Positions 18,124-28,700 are shown, numbered from the stretch's first letter. The stretch is 64,000 nucleotides of DNA from Bradyrhizobium quebecense (GCF_013373795.3 NZ_CP088022.1:434001-498000), one strand, 5' to 3'. Numbers and translations: made by a program. Notes: generated from the letters alone by a model not told the origin.

Positions 18124-20289
18124 ATGAACAGGACAGTCTTCTCCCTGCCGGCTCGAAGCGAATACCTCACCAATGGCGGCCTTGCGGTTGCGCGCGTGGT
18201 CGAGCAGTTCACCGGCGGCGCCAACCGCCTCGACGAGCTGATCGCGCTCTTGGACCGCCGCCGCGGCGTGGTGCTGTCTTCGGGCACGACAGTGCCGGGC
18301 CGCTACGAGAGCTTTGACCTCGGCTTTGCCGACCCGCCGCTGGTGCTGGAAACCTCAGGTACCGATTTCTCGTTGCAGGCGCTGAACCCGCGCGGCGAGG
18401 TCCTGATCGCCTTCCTTGGCGACGTGCTGCGCGAGCCCTGCGTCGTGATCACGGAGCGGAGCGCAACGCGGCTCGCCGGTCATATCATCCGCGGCGCCGC
18501 GCCGGTCGAGGAAGACCAGCGCACCCGCCGCGCCAGCGTGATGTCGCTGGTGCGCGACATGGTGGCGGCGTTCACCTCCAATGCCGATCCGCTGCTCGGC
18601 CTGTTCGGCGCCTTCGCCTACGACCTCGTCTTCCAGATCGAGGACCTCGTGCAGAAGCGCACCCGCGAGGCCGACCAGCGCGACATCGTGCTCTACGTGC
18701 CGGACCGGCTGCTGGCCTATGACCGCGCCACCGGCCGCGGCGTGGCGCTGAATTACGAGTTTGCGTGGAAGGGCAAATCGACCGCCGGCCAGTCGCACGA
18801 GACCGCGCCGAGCCTCTACGCCAAGACCGGGCGGCAGGGCTTTGCCGATCACGCCCCGGGCGAATACCAGGCGACGGTTGAAGTCGCGCGCGCGGCGTTC
18901 GCCCGCGGTGATCTGTTTGAGGCAGTGCCCGGGCAGCTGTTTGCCGAGCCCTGCGAGCGTTCGCCGGCGGAGGTGTTCCAGCGGCTCTGCCGTATCAATC
19001 CGTCGCCCTATGGCGCGCTGATGAATCTCGGCGACGGCGAATTCCTGGTCTCCGCGTCGCCCGAGATGTTCGTGCGCTCCGACGGCCGCCGGGTCGAGAC
19101 CTGCCCGATCTCGGGCACCATCGCGCGCGGTTCGGACTCGATCGGCGATGCCGAGCAGATCCGCAAGCTCCTGAACTCGGAAAAGGACGAGTTCGAGCTC
19201 AACATGTGCACCGACGTCGACCGCAACGACAAGGCGCGCGTCTGCGTGCCCGGCACCATCAAGGTGCTGGCGCGGCGGCAGATCGAGACCTACTCAAAGC
19301 TGTTTCATACCGTCGATCACGTCGAGGGCATGCTGCGGCCGGGCTTCGATTCGCTCGATGCTTTCCTGACCCATGCCTGGGCCGTGACCGTGACCGGCGC
19401 GCCGAAATTGTGGGCGATGCAGTTCGTCGAGGATCATGAGCGGTCGCCGCGGCGCTGGTACGCCGGCGCGATCGGCTGCGTGAACTTCGACGGCAGCATC
19501 AACACCGGCCTGACCATCCGCACCATCCGCATGAAGGACGGCCTCGCCGAGGTGCGCGTCGGCGCCACCTGCCTGTTCGACTCGGATCCGGCCGCCGAGG
19601 ACCGCGAATGCCAGGTCAAGGCTGCGGCGCTGTTCCAGGCGCTGCGCGGCGATCCGCCGAAGCCGCTGTCGGATTTTGCGCCTGACGCCACCGGCTCGGG
19701 CAAGAACGTGCTCCTGATCGATCACGACGACAGCTTCGTGCATATGCTGGCCGACTATTTCCGCCAGGTCGGCGCCAACGTGACCGTGGTCCGGCACATC
19801 CATGCCCAGGACATGCTGAAGCAGCGGGGATGGGACTTGCTGGTGCTGTCGCCCGGGCCGGGGCGCCCGGAGGATTTCGGCATCGCGAGGACCATCGACA
19901 CCGCGCTGGAAAAGAAGCTGCCGATCTTCGGCGTCTGCCTCGGCGTGCAGGCGATCGGCGAATATTTCGGCGGCCAGCTCGGCCAGCTCGGCCAACCCGC
20001 GCATGGCCGGCCCTCGCGCGTCCGGGTCCGCGGCGGCAGGCTGATGCACAATCTGCCCAATGAGATCGTGATCGGCCGCTATCATTCGCTCTATGTCGAG
20101 CGCGACAGCGTGCCCGAGGTGCTGGCGGTGACCGCGACCACCGAAGACGGCGTCGCGATGGTGATCGAGCACAAGACCCTGCCGGTCGGCGGCGTGCAAT
20201 TCCATCCGGAATCGCTGATGTCGCTCGGCAACGAGGTGGGCCTGCGCATTGTCGAGAATGCATTCCGGCTTAATCCGCCGGCCAATTGA
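18124..20289 (+). CDS. trpE: Fused anthranilate synthase, TrpE-TrpG
   Basis: A 721-residue fusion, as in rhizobia (TrpE(G)). It converts chorismate and glutamine to anthranilate in the first committed step of tryptophan synthesis. The chorismate-binding domain covers about 1-510, including the [10 protein letters not shown] and [12 protein letters not shown] stretches. The glutamine amidotransferase domain starts at about 528 with [11 protein letters not shown]; its nucleophile is C605 in GVCLGVQ and the His-Glu pair is in QFHPES. An AAGAGG ribosome site precedes the ATG. Expression is likely controlled by trpL attenuation. Confidence 0.96.
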   Translation: MNRTVFSLPARSEYLTNGGLAVARVVEQFTGGANRLDELIALLDRRRGVVLSSGTTVPGRYESFDLGFADPPLVLETSGTDFSLQALNPRGEVLIAFLGDVLREPCVVITERSATRLAGHIIRGAAPVEEDQRTRRASVMSLVRDMVAAFTSNADPLLGLFGAFAYDLVFQIEDLVQKRTREADQRDIVLYVPDRLLAYDRATGRGVALNYEFAWKGKSTAGQSHETAPSLYAKTGRQGFADHAPGEYQATVEVARAAFARGDLFEAVPGQLFAEPCERSPAEVFQRLCRINPSPYGALMNLGDGEFLVSASPEMFVRSDGRRVETCPISGTIARGSDSIGDAEQIRKLLNSEKDEFELNMCTDVDRNDKARVCVPGTIKVLARRQIETYSKLFHTVDHVEGMLRPGFDSLDAFLTHAWAVTVTGAPKLWAMQFVEDHERSPRRWYAGAIGCVNFDGSINTGLTIRTIRMKDGLAEVRVGATCLFDSDPAAEDRECQVKAAALFQALRGDPPKPLSDFAPDATGSGKNVLLIDHDDSFVHMLADYFRQVGANVTVVRHIHAQDMLKQRGWDLLVLSPGPGRPEDFGIARTIDTALEKKLPIFGVCLGVQAIGEYFGGQLGQLGQPAHGRPSRVRVRGGRLMHNLPNEIVIGRYHSLYVERDSVPEVLAVTATTEDGVAMVIEHKTLPVGGVQFHPESLMSLGNEVGLRIVENAFRLNPPAN

Positions 20290-20303
20290 GGATTGCGAGA
20301 CCA

Positions 20304-20843
20304 ATGACCTTCGACCACGACATCAAGGCGACCGTTCGCACCATCCCGGACTACCCGAAGAAGGGCATCCTGTTTCGCGACATCACGACGCTGCTTGCCG
20401 ATGCCCGGGCTTTCCGCCGCGCGGTCGATGAGCTGGTGCATCCCTGGGCGGGGGCGAAGGTCGACAAAGTCGCGGGGATCGAGGCGCGCGGCTTCATCCT
20501 GGGCGGCGCGGTGGCGCATCAGCTCTCGGCCGGCTTCGTGCCAATCCGCAAGAAGGGCAAGCTGCCGCACACCACGGTACGGATCGCCTACTCGCTGGAA
20601 TACGGCATCGACGAGATGGAGATGCATGCCGACGCCGTGCAGCCCGGCGAGCGCGTGATCCTGGTCGACGATCTAATCGCGACCGGCGGAACCGCGGAGG
20701 GCGCGGTGAAGCTGCTGCGCCAGATCGGCGCCAATGTGGTCGCGGCCTGCTTCATCATCGACCTGCCCGATCTCGGCGGCGCCGCCAAGCTGCGCGCGAT
20801 GGACGTTCCGGTACGCACGCTGATGGCGTTCGAGGGGCATTAG
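20304..20843 (+). CDS. apt: Adenine phosphoribosyltransferase
   Basis: A 179-residue purine salvage enzyme that makes AMP from adenine and PRPP. It has the [11 protein letters not shown] motif and the PRPP-binding loop [17 protein letters not shown] at 20304 gives the usual family length; the frame stays open to a TTG at 20286 that overlaps the trpE stop. It lies only 14 bases after trpE(G), so read-through is likely. Confidence 0.94.
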   Translation: MTFDHDIKATVRTIPDYPKKGILFRDITTLLADARAFRRAVDELVHPWAGAKVDKVAGIEARGFILGGAVAHQLSAGFVPIRKKGKLPHTTVRIAYSLEYGIDEMEMHADAVQPGERVILVDDLIATGGTAEGAVKLLRQIGANVVAACFIIDLPDLGGAAKLRAMDVPVRTLMAFEGH

Positions 20844-20860
20844 CGGCACTCCCTCCACAC

Positions 20861-20896
20861 GTCGTCCCGGCTCGCGCTTCGCTTGGCCGGGACGAC
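20861..20896. repeat. Palindrome between convergent apt and P-loop gene
   Basis: Inverted repeat GTCGTCCCGGC with GCCGGGACGAC, with a 14-base centre. Member of the GTCGTCCCGG family also seen at 24528, 34824 and 57404. Its position between convergent genes suits a bidirectional terminator. Confidence 0.75.
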
Positions 20897-20898
20897 AG

Positions 20899-21567
20899 TC
20901 ATCCCCGTTGCAGCAGCATGCTCAGCTCGAGATCGCGGAAGGTGGTGTAATTCCGCCGGATCCACTGATGCAGCTCGGTCGATGAGTCCTTCTCCTGGCG
21001 CAGATAGCCGGTGAAGGAGAAGGTCAGCCGGTCGATATAGGTCTTCAGGAACACCGGCAGGGCGCGGAAGCGTAGCACCCGGCTGCCGGTCATGACGGGC
21101 GGCAGCTCGCCGCGCACCACGAACTCGTTGTCGATGACGACGAGGGCGTTCGGCGGGATCATGCCCTGCAGCGTCTGGTAGCCGTGCACCGAGGCGCGGT
21201 CGGTATCGGCCACATACAGGATCACAGGCGAGACGCGCCGGCGCAGCGCCTCCTTCATCAGCCCGATCTGGTCGACCATTTTGAAGAATTCGTCGAAGGC
21301 GTGGTAGCCGAGGTCGATCACCTTGGCGATGCCGTCATTGACGATGACGCGGTCCATCAGCTGCATCTTGCCGTAGGTGTCGATTACGTCGGCGGTTTCG
21401 GTGATCCGCGGCAGATAGTCGAGCAGCGACGGCTCCTTCAGATTGATGTCGTAGCAGACGACGTCGCCGTTCTTGAGCAGCAGGAATTCGCCGAGCAGCC
21501 GCGCGATCAGCGTCTTGCCGACCTGCGGGCGGGGCGAGCAGATGATGTAAACGGGCGTGGACGACAT
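20899..21567 (-). CDS. ParA-like P-loop NTPase with altered Walker A
   Basis: A 222-residue protein that I recognise only as ParA/MinD-like. The N-terminal strand is followed by SPRPQVGKT at residues 11-19. The GKT is intact, but the KGG that defines the deviant Walker A is replaced by RPQ at residues 13-15. A switch-like YDINLKEP follows at about 39-46, and IDLGYHAF near 85-92 could be Walker B. No membrane segments are seen. It lies 105 bases downstream of a second ParA-like gene that aligns to it at the P-loop. Function unknown. Confidence 0.7.
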   Translation of the reverse strand: MSSTPVYIICSPRPQVGKTLIARLLGEFLLLKNGDVVCYDINLKEPSLLDYLPRITETADVIDTYGKMQLMDRVIVNDGIAKVIDLGYHAFDEFFKMVDQIGLMKEALRRRVSPVILYVADTDRASVHGYQTLQGMIPPNALVVIDNEFVVRGELPPVMTGSRVLRFRALPVFLKTYIDRLTFSFTGYLRQEKDSSTELHQWIRRNYTTFRDLELSMLLQRG

Positions 21568-21581
21568 CGCCCGCTATATCA

Positions 21582-21684
21582 GGCCAAATTTTCGCCCAAT
21601 CCAGCCCCATCGCCGCCCCCCGGCGCGATTTTTTCGCTACCGAGCGCGACTTTTCGCTGCCCTTGCGCGCGACTATTTTTCGCC
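21582..21684 (-). repeat. AT-cored direct repeats between the two ParA-like genes
   Basis: Read on the minus strand, the motif RGCGAAAA(N)TCGCGC occurs at 21684-21667, 21658-21644 and 21638-21623, about 21-23 bases apart, with a weaker fourth copy (GGCGAAAATTTGG) near 21597-21582 just before and inside the next gene's start region. The first copy includes the stop codon of the upstream gene. The function is not known; possible operator or partition-type sites. Confidence 0.65.
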
Positions 21685-22416
21685 CTTGGCCGACTTGGCG
21701 CCGACCAGGTCGGTCAGCTTGATCCGGTCGTACTCGCTCCAGACATTGGCGAGCCAATGCCGGACATAGCCGCGCAGCACGAAGGAGTAGTTGGCGGCGT
21801 CGTCGTTGATGCCCTTGTTGGCGACGAATTTCAGGAACGGAACCGAGGAGACCTCGACCTGCTCGTAGGCCATTTCGTTGAGCTTCGGGATGGTGAGGTC
21901 GACGGCATCCTTGATGCGGTGGAAGTAGGAATTGTAGGTCGCCTGGTCCCACTGGAAGAACTGGGTGTCGTTGATGAAGTTCTTCACCAGGAAGTACTTC
22001 GCGCCGCCCATGAAGTTGGCGGTCTCGGCGATCTCGTCCAGCGAGGCGATCGACGGGCCGAGGATGTGGAACACGGCGAAGGTGATCTGGCCGGAGCGCG
22101 CGGCGTCGAGGAAGCCGATATCGCGCAGCGAGGCCAGCGCGGGCGAGAGCAGGCCGGCGCGGACGTCGATCACGGTGACCGAGGAACCGGCGTTCAGCGT
22201 ATCGAAGATCTTCATCTGGTCCGCGGTCGTCGTCATGTCGACGATCTCGGTGATGTCGGGATGGAAGCGCTTCAGCGTGCCGCGCGGCGACTCGGTGTCG
22301 AACGCCCGGGTCTGCACATTATTGGCACTGAAATAGTCCAGGAGCGTCCGCGAGACGGTGGTCTTGCCGACCCCGCCCTTGTCAGCGCCCACCACGATCA
22401 CAACCGGCTTTGCCAT
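21673..22416 (-). CDS. ParA/MinD-like ATPase
   Basis: A 247-residue protein with a canonical deviant Walker A, KGGVGKT at residues 13-19, a switch FDTESPRG (~39-46) and a Walker B-like VTVIDVRAG (~80-88). There is no ParB-like partner, chromosome partition site or cellulose-synthesis gene beside it, so I cannot assign ParA, MinD or BcsQ. The paired downstream gene shares the N-terminal layout. Both are minus-strand and probably co-transcribed. Confidence 0.78.
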   Translation of the reverse strand: MAKPVVIVVGADKGGVGKTTVSRTLLDYFSANNVQTRAFDTESPRGTLKRFHPDITEIVDMTTTADQMKIFDTLNAGSSVTVIDVRAGLLSPALASLRDIGFLDAARSGQITFAVFHILGPSIASLDEIAETANFMGGAKYFLVKNFINDTQFFQWDQATYNSYFHRIKDAVDLTIPKLNEMAYEQVEVSSVPFLKFVANKGINDDAANYSFVLRGYVRHWLANVWSEYDRIKLTDLVGAKSAKGEK

Positions 22417-22579
22417 GGAAGTCCCTTAAAGCGCGCTCCCGACCGCGATGGCGATCGGCAAGTCCCCATACTGCTTTGGGCGCGAACATGGCAGAAACGA
22501 GGGAGAATTCAATTCCTTAAGGTGCCCATGACCGGCTTGGTGGGGATTTCCTTAATGGACTGAGTAACCTAGGGCACGA

Positions 22580-23812
22580 TCAGCGGTGCGGGCCCCAGGG
22601 GCCCTGGATCGGACCTTGAAGCGGACCAAACGGCCCCTGCCTGGGGCCCGTGCCCGGCAGCGGCGGCGGATTGTTCGGTTGTGCGGGCTGCGTGTCACCC
22701 CACGGGCCATGGGTCGCCGGCGGGGGCTGGTCACCTGCCGTGGACGGCTGGTCCTGCGGCTCCGTCTCATCCGGCAGCGCCAGCGGTCCGGGATCGTGGC
22801 CGCCGGCGTATTTCACCAGGGCATCGACCCGTGACTTCACCGATGGATGGGTGGCAAACAGGTCGGCAAAACCCTCGCGCGGATTGTCGACGCAGAGTTC
22901 CATCACCGCCGAGGTGGCGCCCGGCAACTCGCCGCGGTTCTCGATCTTGCGCAGCGCCGAGATCATCGCATCGGGATTTTTGGTCAATTCGACCGATCCG
23001 GCATCGGCGAGGAATTCGCGCGATCGCGACAATGCGAGCTTGACCACCTGCGACAGCAGCCAGGCCAGCATGATCAATGCGACCGCGATGATGATGACGA
23101 TGATCGCGCCGCCGCCCGAGCCCTTGCTGTCGCGGTCCGAGGATGAGGATGACGATGAGGAGGATGACGACGACGACCAGCCGCCTCCGCCGCGGCCGCC
23201 GCTCCACGACAGATTTGTGAACAGGCGGAAGAACAGCTCGCCGAAGAAGCCGACCACGCCGGCGATGATCACGGCGACCACCATCAGCTGTACGTCGCCA
23301 TTCTTGATATGGGTGAGCTCGTGGCCGAGCACGGCCTCGATCTCCTGGTCGTTCAGTGCCCTCAACAGACCCGTGGTGACGGTGATAGCGTATTGGCGCG
23401 GGTTCAGTCCGGTCGCGAATGCATTCAGCGCCGGGCTGTCCATCACCTTCAGCTTCGGCATCGGGATGCCGCGCGAGATGCAGAGGTTTTCCAGCAGATT
23501 GTAGAGCCGCGGCTGCTGCTGGCGCGTCACGCTTTCGCCGCCGGTAACGGCGTCGATCATCTTCTGGTGGAAGAAATAGGCGATCACGATCCAGGCCACC
23601 GCCGCGATCGTCGCCCATGGGAAGGCCGAGACCAGATCGCGCGAGGCATGGGTCAGATAGTAATCGGCCGTGCGGCCGCTATCGATCATCACCTCCGCGA
23701 CCAGCGCGCCGGCATAGACCAGCACGTAGATCAGCAGGAACAGCCCGGCGAGCAACAGCATCGAACGAAACTTGTTCGATGCGATGTGCGTGTAGAGACC
23801 ATAGGCGGCCAT
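22580..23812 (-). CDS. M48 family metalloprotease (HtpX-like)
   Basis: A 410-residue membrane protease. Two helices lie near 16-42 and 66-82, the zinc site is HELTH at 164-168, and helices follow at about 176-196 and 234-255. The loop between the latter two contains a run of 12 serines (213-224) flanked by Gly-rich sequence. The C-terminal ~65 residues are Pro/Gly/Gln-rich. Family members degrade damaged membrane proteins. It is followed upstream on the same strand by lemA, an arrangement seen in many bacteria. Confidence 0.9.
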   Translation of the reverse strand: MAAYGLYTHIASNKFRSMLLLAGLFLLIYVLVYAGALVAEVMIDSGRTADYYLTHASRDLVSAFPWATIAAVAWIVIAYFFHQKMIDAVTGGESVTRQQQPRLYNLLENLCISRGIPMPKLKVMDSPALNAFATGLNPRQYAITVTTGLLRALNDQEIEAVLGHELTHIKNGDVQLMVVAVIIAGVVGFFGELFFRLFTNLSWSGGRGGGGWSSSSSSSSSSSSSDRDSKGSGGGAIIVIIIAVALIMLAWLLSQVVKLALSRSREFLADAGSVELTKNPDAMISALRKIENRGELPGATSAVMELCVDNPREGFADLFATHPSVKSRVDALVKYAGGHDPGPLALPDETEPQDQPSTAGDQPPPATHGPWGDTQPAQPNNPPPLPGTGPRQGPFGPLQGPIQGPWGPHR

Positions 23813-23846
23813 GACGGAGCAGCCTCTCGCCGGCGCGCGTTGCGCC

Positions 23847-24407
23847 TCAGAACTTCACGCTCGGTGCCGCCTCGACCTCCGTGCGGCTGGCGCCGAGGTC
23901 GAAGAAATCCTTGCGGGTGAAGCCGAACATGCCGGCGAACAGTGCGGCCGGCATCTGCTGGATGCCGGTGTTGTATTCCTGGACCGCGTTGTTGAAGAAG
24001 CGACGGCTGGCGGCGATCTTGTTCTCGAGATCGGAAAGCTCCGAGGCGAGCTGCTGGAAATTGGCGTTGGCCTTGAGGTCCGGATAGGCCTCCGACAGCG
24101 CGATCAGCCGGCCGAGCGCGCCGGAGAGCTGGTTCTCGGCCGCCGACACCTGGGCCGGTCCCTGCGCCGAGATCGCCGAGTTGCGCGCCTTGATGACGTC
24201 GTCGAGCGTGCCGCGCTCATGCGCGGCGTAGCCCCTCACGGTCTCGACCAGGTTCGGGATCAAGTCGTGGCGCTGCTTGAGCTGCACATCGATGTCGGCA
24301 AAGGCCTGGCTGACCCGCTGGCCGAGCGCGACGAGGCGATTGTAGGCGCCGAACGCAAACAGCACGAGAAGGACGATGACGCCGATAACGATCCAGCTGG
24401 TCGACAT
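23847..24407 (-). CDS. lemA: LemA family protein
   Basis: A 186-residue protein with one N-terminal membrane helix (about 4-22) and a helical LemA domain, including the YNRLVALGQRV, RHDLIPNLVETVRGYAAHE and AYPDLKANANFQQL signatures. ATG at 24407 is chosen because AGGAG lies about nine bases upstream and the helix then starts at the N-terminus. It lies 34 bases before the M48 protease gene. The role is unknown but linked to that protease by context. Confidence 0.92.
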   Translation of the reverse strand: MSTSWIVIGVIVLLVLFAFGAYNRLVALGQRVSQAFADIDVQLKQRHDLIPNLVETVRGYAAHERGTLDDVIKARNSAISAQGPAQVSAAENQLSGALGRLIALSEAYPDLKANANFQQLASELSDLENKIAASRRFFNNAVQEYNTGIQQMPAALFAGMFGFTRKDFFDLGASRTEVEAAPSVKF

Positions 24408-24527
24408 GACAGGGCAGCTCCTGATGGACGAAACGGCGGCACCGTAGCCCAAGATTGGGGCGCAGGGCAGCCCGCCGCGAAAAGGTGGGCAATCGTTGGT
24501 CGCGATGGTGTGCAATTAGTTCAAAGG

Positions 24528-24647
24528 CGTCGTCCCGGCGTAGACCGGGACCCATACGCCGCGGCCGCGGAAAGGGCACACGCGGCGTCGGCTTCGCTTC
24601 GCAACCGGATCGGTTGTTATGGGTCCGGGCCTTCGCCGGGACGACGC
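24528..24647. repeat. Paired-palindrome intergenic repeat, GTCGTCCCGG family
   Basis: Terminal arms GCGTCGTCCCGGCG and CGCCGGGACGACGC with internal GACCGGGACCCATA and TATGGGTCCGGGC arms, giving a long imperfect hairpin between lemA and the rsm22 gene. The same design is at 57404-57524. Confidence 0.8.
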
Positions 24648-24653
24648 AAATAG

Positions 24654-25619
24654 CTAAACCGCATCGCCCCAGCGCCAGCGCCGGGCGCTGGCGTAATCGG
24701 CCTTGGCGCGGCGGGGCACCCTGGCGACTACGACGCCCTCCGCCGTACACAGCTTGGCCGCAACCTCGACCTTGCCGACATCGGGCTGCGCCAGCACCCG
24801 CGATGGCCGGTTCTCAATGCGCGCGCGGCTCAGCGCGACATAGGCGAAGCGCTCGTCCTCGAACGGGGCATCCACGCCCTTGACCTGCTTGTGCGCGCGC
24901 GAGCGTTGCAGGCGCTGCGAGAAATGGCACCAGTCGGGTGCGACCAGCGGGCAGCTGCCGTCATGCGGGCAGGGGGCTGTGACATGCGCGCCGGCGGCGA
25001 TCAATCGGGCGCGGAGTGCGATGATCCGCGCATAGCCCGCGGGCGTGCCGGGTTCGACGACGAGCAGCGTGTCGCGAGCTTTGGACCACAGCGCATCGGC
25101 CAGTGTTGCGCGCTCGGCCTCGCCGAGCTCGCCGATCATGTAGCTGGCGACGACGAGGTCGGCTGGGTCGGCCTTGTCCAGCAAGGCGCGGGCCTGGCCG
25201 AGTTGGTAGCTGGCGTCGTGCAGGCGTGTGGTGCGTTGAAACAGCCCTTCGGCCAGCGTTCGCAACGCGCCGTTGGCGTCGAGGAGGGTGAAGCCCTTTA
25301 GCGATGTGAACGTCTCCGCCGCCGCCCAGGTCGCGGTCGCGGGGCCGGCACCGACATCGAGCAGGCTCGCTGGCGCAAAATCCGGCCGGATCTCCGTCAG
25401 CGCATTGAGGCTCGCCACCACGGCCGCATAGGTCGCCGGCATCCGCGCCAGCGCATAGGCGAGCGCATCGGTTTCGGTCCGGATCGTCCCGGAGCCGCCG
25501 CCCTCGCGATAGGTCTGTGAGATCACGGCGGCGCGGCCGGCGGCATCGCTGCGCGACAGGCCTTCGAGCCTGGCGTTGAGGGCGGCGCGCAGTTCGGCAG
25601 GGAGATCGGGTGAAGTCAT
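24654..25619 (-). CDS. Rsm22-like methyltransferase/ribosome assembly protein
   Basis: A 321-residue protein with a methyltransferase-like Rossmann core (LLDVGAGPATATW, about 86-98) and a C-terminal Cys cluster C-P-H-D-G-S-C-P-L with DWCHF, the pattern of the Rsm22 family, which binds an Fe-S cluster in mitochondria. It acts on the small ribosomal subunit in eukaryotes; the bacterial role is not established. It lies 122 bases downstream of smc on the same strand, with a repeat between. Confidence 0.82.
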   Translation of the reverse strand: MTSPDLPAELRAALNARLEGLSRSDAAGRAAVISQTYREGGGSGTIRTETDALAYALARMPATYAAVVASLNALTEIRPDFAPASLLDVGAGPATATWAAAETFTSLKGFTLLDANGALRTLAEGLFQRTTRLHDASYQLGQARALLDKADPADLVVASYMIGELGEAERATLADALWSKARDTLLVVEPGTPAGYARIIALRARLIAAGAHVTAPCPHDGSCPLVAPDWCHFSQRLQRSRAHKQVKGVDAPFEDERFAYVALSRARIENRPSRVLAQPDVGKVEVAAKLCTAEGVVVARVPRRAKADYASARRWRWGDAV

Positions 25620-25626
25620 GGTTCGC

Positions 25627-25732
25627 CGTCGTCCTGAGGTGCGAGCGCTTGCGAGCCTCGAAGGATGACAATCACGAGTCGCGGCCCATCCTTCGAGACG
25701 CCGCGCGAATGCGCGGCTCCTCAGGATGACGC
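25627..25732. repeat. Paired-palindrome repeat, CGTCCTGAGG family
   Basis: Arms CGTCCTGAGG and CCTCAGGATGACGC, with inner CCTCGAAGGATG and CATCCTTCGAGACG arms. A sister copy is at 32598-32701. Lies between smc and the rsm22 gene. Confidence 0.8.
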
Positions 25733-25741
25733 CTGAGTGCG

Positions 25742-28700
25742 TTACGCCACGTTCTGGTCGAGGATATCGACCGCGCCCTGCAGGTCGACCGACACCAGCT
25801 GCGACACGCCGCGCTCCGCCATGGTGACGCCGAACAGCCGGTTCATCCGCGCCATCGTGATCGGATTGTGCGTGATGATGATGAAGCGGGTTTCGGTCGA
25901 CGCCGTCATCTCGTTCAGCAGGGTGCAGAACCGTTCGACGTTGTGGTCGTCGAGCGGCGCGTCGACTTCGTCCAGCACGCAGATCGGCGACGGGTTGGTC
26001 AGGAACACCGCGAAGATCAGCGCCAGCGCCGTCAGCGCCTGCTCGCCGCCGGACAGCAGCGACAGCGTCTGCGGCTTCTTGCCGGGCGGCTTGGCGATGA
26101 TCTCGAGGCCGGCCTCAAGCGGATCGTCGCTCTCGATCAGGTGCAGCGCGGCTTCGCCGCCGCCGAACAGCTCGGTGAACAGCCGCTTGAAGTGGTTGTT
26201 GACGGTCTCGAACGAGGTCAGCAGACGCTCGCGCGCTTCGCGGTTGAGGCTCTGGATGCCCTGCCGCAGCCGCTTGATCGCCTCGACCAGGTCGTCGCGT
26301 TCGGTGGTCAGCGCGGTGTGCTGGGTCTCGACTTCCTTCAACTCTTCCTCGGCGCGCAGATTGACCGCGCCCAAGCGCTCGCGATCACGGCGCAGCTTTT
26401 CAAGTTCTTCCTCGACCTGCGCGACCGGCGGCAGCTCCGCGCCGGGCTCGATCTCGGCCATGCCGACGACCGCGCTGGGCTCGACCTCGAGCATGTCGTG
26501 GATCTCGCGCTCGATGTCGGCGAGGCGGCGGCGGGTGCCTTCCATGCGCTCTTCGGCGCGCGCGGTGGCTTCGCGGGAGGAGGAGAGCGCTTCGAGCGAG
26601 GTCTTGGCGAGGCGATCGGTTTCCGCCATCGCTGCTTCCGCCGTCGCCAGCGCATCGGCGGCGATCCGGCGATCGCCCTCGGCGTGCTCGATCTCCGTGA
26701 TCAGCGCGCTGCGCTTCTCGGCGAACACTTCCGGCGCATTGGCCAGTTCCTCGCGCTCGGCCGACACCTCGGCGATACGCTCCTCGATGGTCCCGACCTG
26801 CGAGGCGGCGCTGGTCTTGCGGCTCTGCCACTCGTTGCGTTCGGCAACGATGGCCTGCACGCGGCGGTCAGCGAGCTCGGCCTCGCGGGCGAGCGCCTGC
26901 GCCTCGGCGCGGACTTGCGCTGCGGCACGGCGCTGGTTGTCGATCTCGGCACGAACCGCGGCGAGCTGGGCTTCGGTCTCGACGCCCGGCGGCAATTCGG
27001 ACAGCGCGGCAACTGCGTTCTCATGCGCCGCTTCGGCCTCGGCGCGGTCGGCGGCGACGCGACTATGCGCCTCGGTCAGCGCCGATTTGCGCGCAGAGTG
27101 GCGGTTGATCTCGCGTTCGGTCGCGGCATGGCGTTCACGCGCGGCGTCGGTCTCACGGCGGGCGGCACGCACGGCTTCGCGCGATGCACCTTCGGCGGCG
27201 GACGCCGAGCGCAATTCTTCTTCAGCCGTCTCCAGGGCCTGGCGCTTGGCGGCGGCATCGATGCGGGCCTGTTCCAGCTCATGCTCGATATCGACCAGGC
27301 GGGCGCGTTCGGCGAGGCGGCGGGCGGCGCCAGTTGGAGCATGGGCGTCGGCGACAAAGCCGTCCCAGCGCCAGACGTCGCCTTCGAGCGACACCAGCCG
27401 CTGGCCGGTCTTCAGCTGCGACACCAGCGCGGCGCCGCGTTCTTTGGCCACCACGCCGATCTGGGCCAGACGGCGCGCCAGTTCCGGCGGCGCCTGGACG
27501 TGATCGGCCAGCCGTTCGACGCCGTCAGGCAGCGCAGGATCGCCCGCGGCTTCCCCGACATTGGTCCAGCGCATCGGCGCAGAGGAATCCACCGGCGCGT
27601 CGAGGTCGTCGCCGAGCACGGCGCCGATCGCCTTTTCATAGCCCTTGGCGACCGTGATGCCGTCGATGATCGGCGGCCACAGATTCTTGGTCTCGCTGGT
27701 GACGAGCTTGGAGATGGTACGGGCTTCGGTCTCGAGCCGCTGCACCCGCTTCTCGGCTTCGGCGAGCGGATTGCGGGAGGCTTCCAGCGTCTGCCGCACG
27801 GCGGCGTGATGCGCCTCGCTGGACTGCACGGCCGCCTCGGATTCGGCGAGCGTCTGCTGCGCCATCTCCATGGCGGCGGCGAGCGCGTCGATGTCGCCGA
27901 GATTGCCGGTCTCCTGCGCGAGCTTGGTTTCCTCGGCCTGGACGTTGGCGATCTCCTGATCGAGCCGCGCCAGCCGGTCGCGGTGCGTGCGCACGCCGGC
28001 TTCGAGCTGGTTGCGCTTGGCGGTCAGGTCGGCGAGCTGCGTGGTCAGTTCGGAGAACTGGCGCTCGGTCGCGGCCAGGATCTCCTCGGCCTCGGAGACG
28101 CGCTCGTCGACGCCGGAGCGCTTCTCGACGCGCGACTTGATCTCTTCCTTCAGCTCCGCGTCTTCGGTGTCGAGCCGCTGCAGCGCGATGTCGGCATCGG
28201 AGGTCTGCTGCTGCTCGCGCGCGATGTCCTGGGCGAACTGGGTGAGGCGGCGATCGAGTTCGCCGACCCGCTCCTTGGCGCGCTGCTCCTCGCGGTCGAG
28301 CATCTCGCGCGCATTGGTCAGGCGCTGCAGGCCGGCGGCGGCGCGCGCCTCGGCATCGCGCAGCGCCGGCAATTCGGCGGCGCGGATTGCCTGGATGCGG
28401 GCGGATTCGGCCTGCTCGCGGGTGCGCTCGGCCATCTCGCGCACGGAGATGTCATGGGTGTGCGCGGCGTCGTTGACGTCGGCATTGGCCTCGATCCAGC
28501 GCAGATGGAACAGCATGGCCTCGGACTTGCGCACCTTGGCGGCGACCTCGCGGTAGCGAATCGCCTGGCGCGCCTGCTTCTTCAGACCTTCCATCTGGCC
28601 GCTGAGCTGGCCGATCACGTCCTCGACGCGGGTGAGGTTGGTTTCGGCCGCCTTCAGCCGCAGTTCCGCCTCGTGGCGGCGGGCGTGCAGGCCGGCAACG

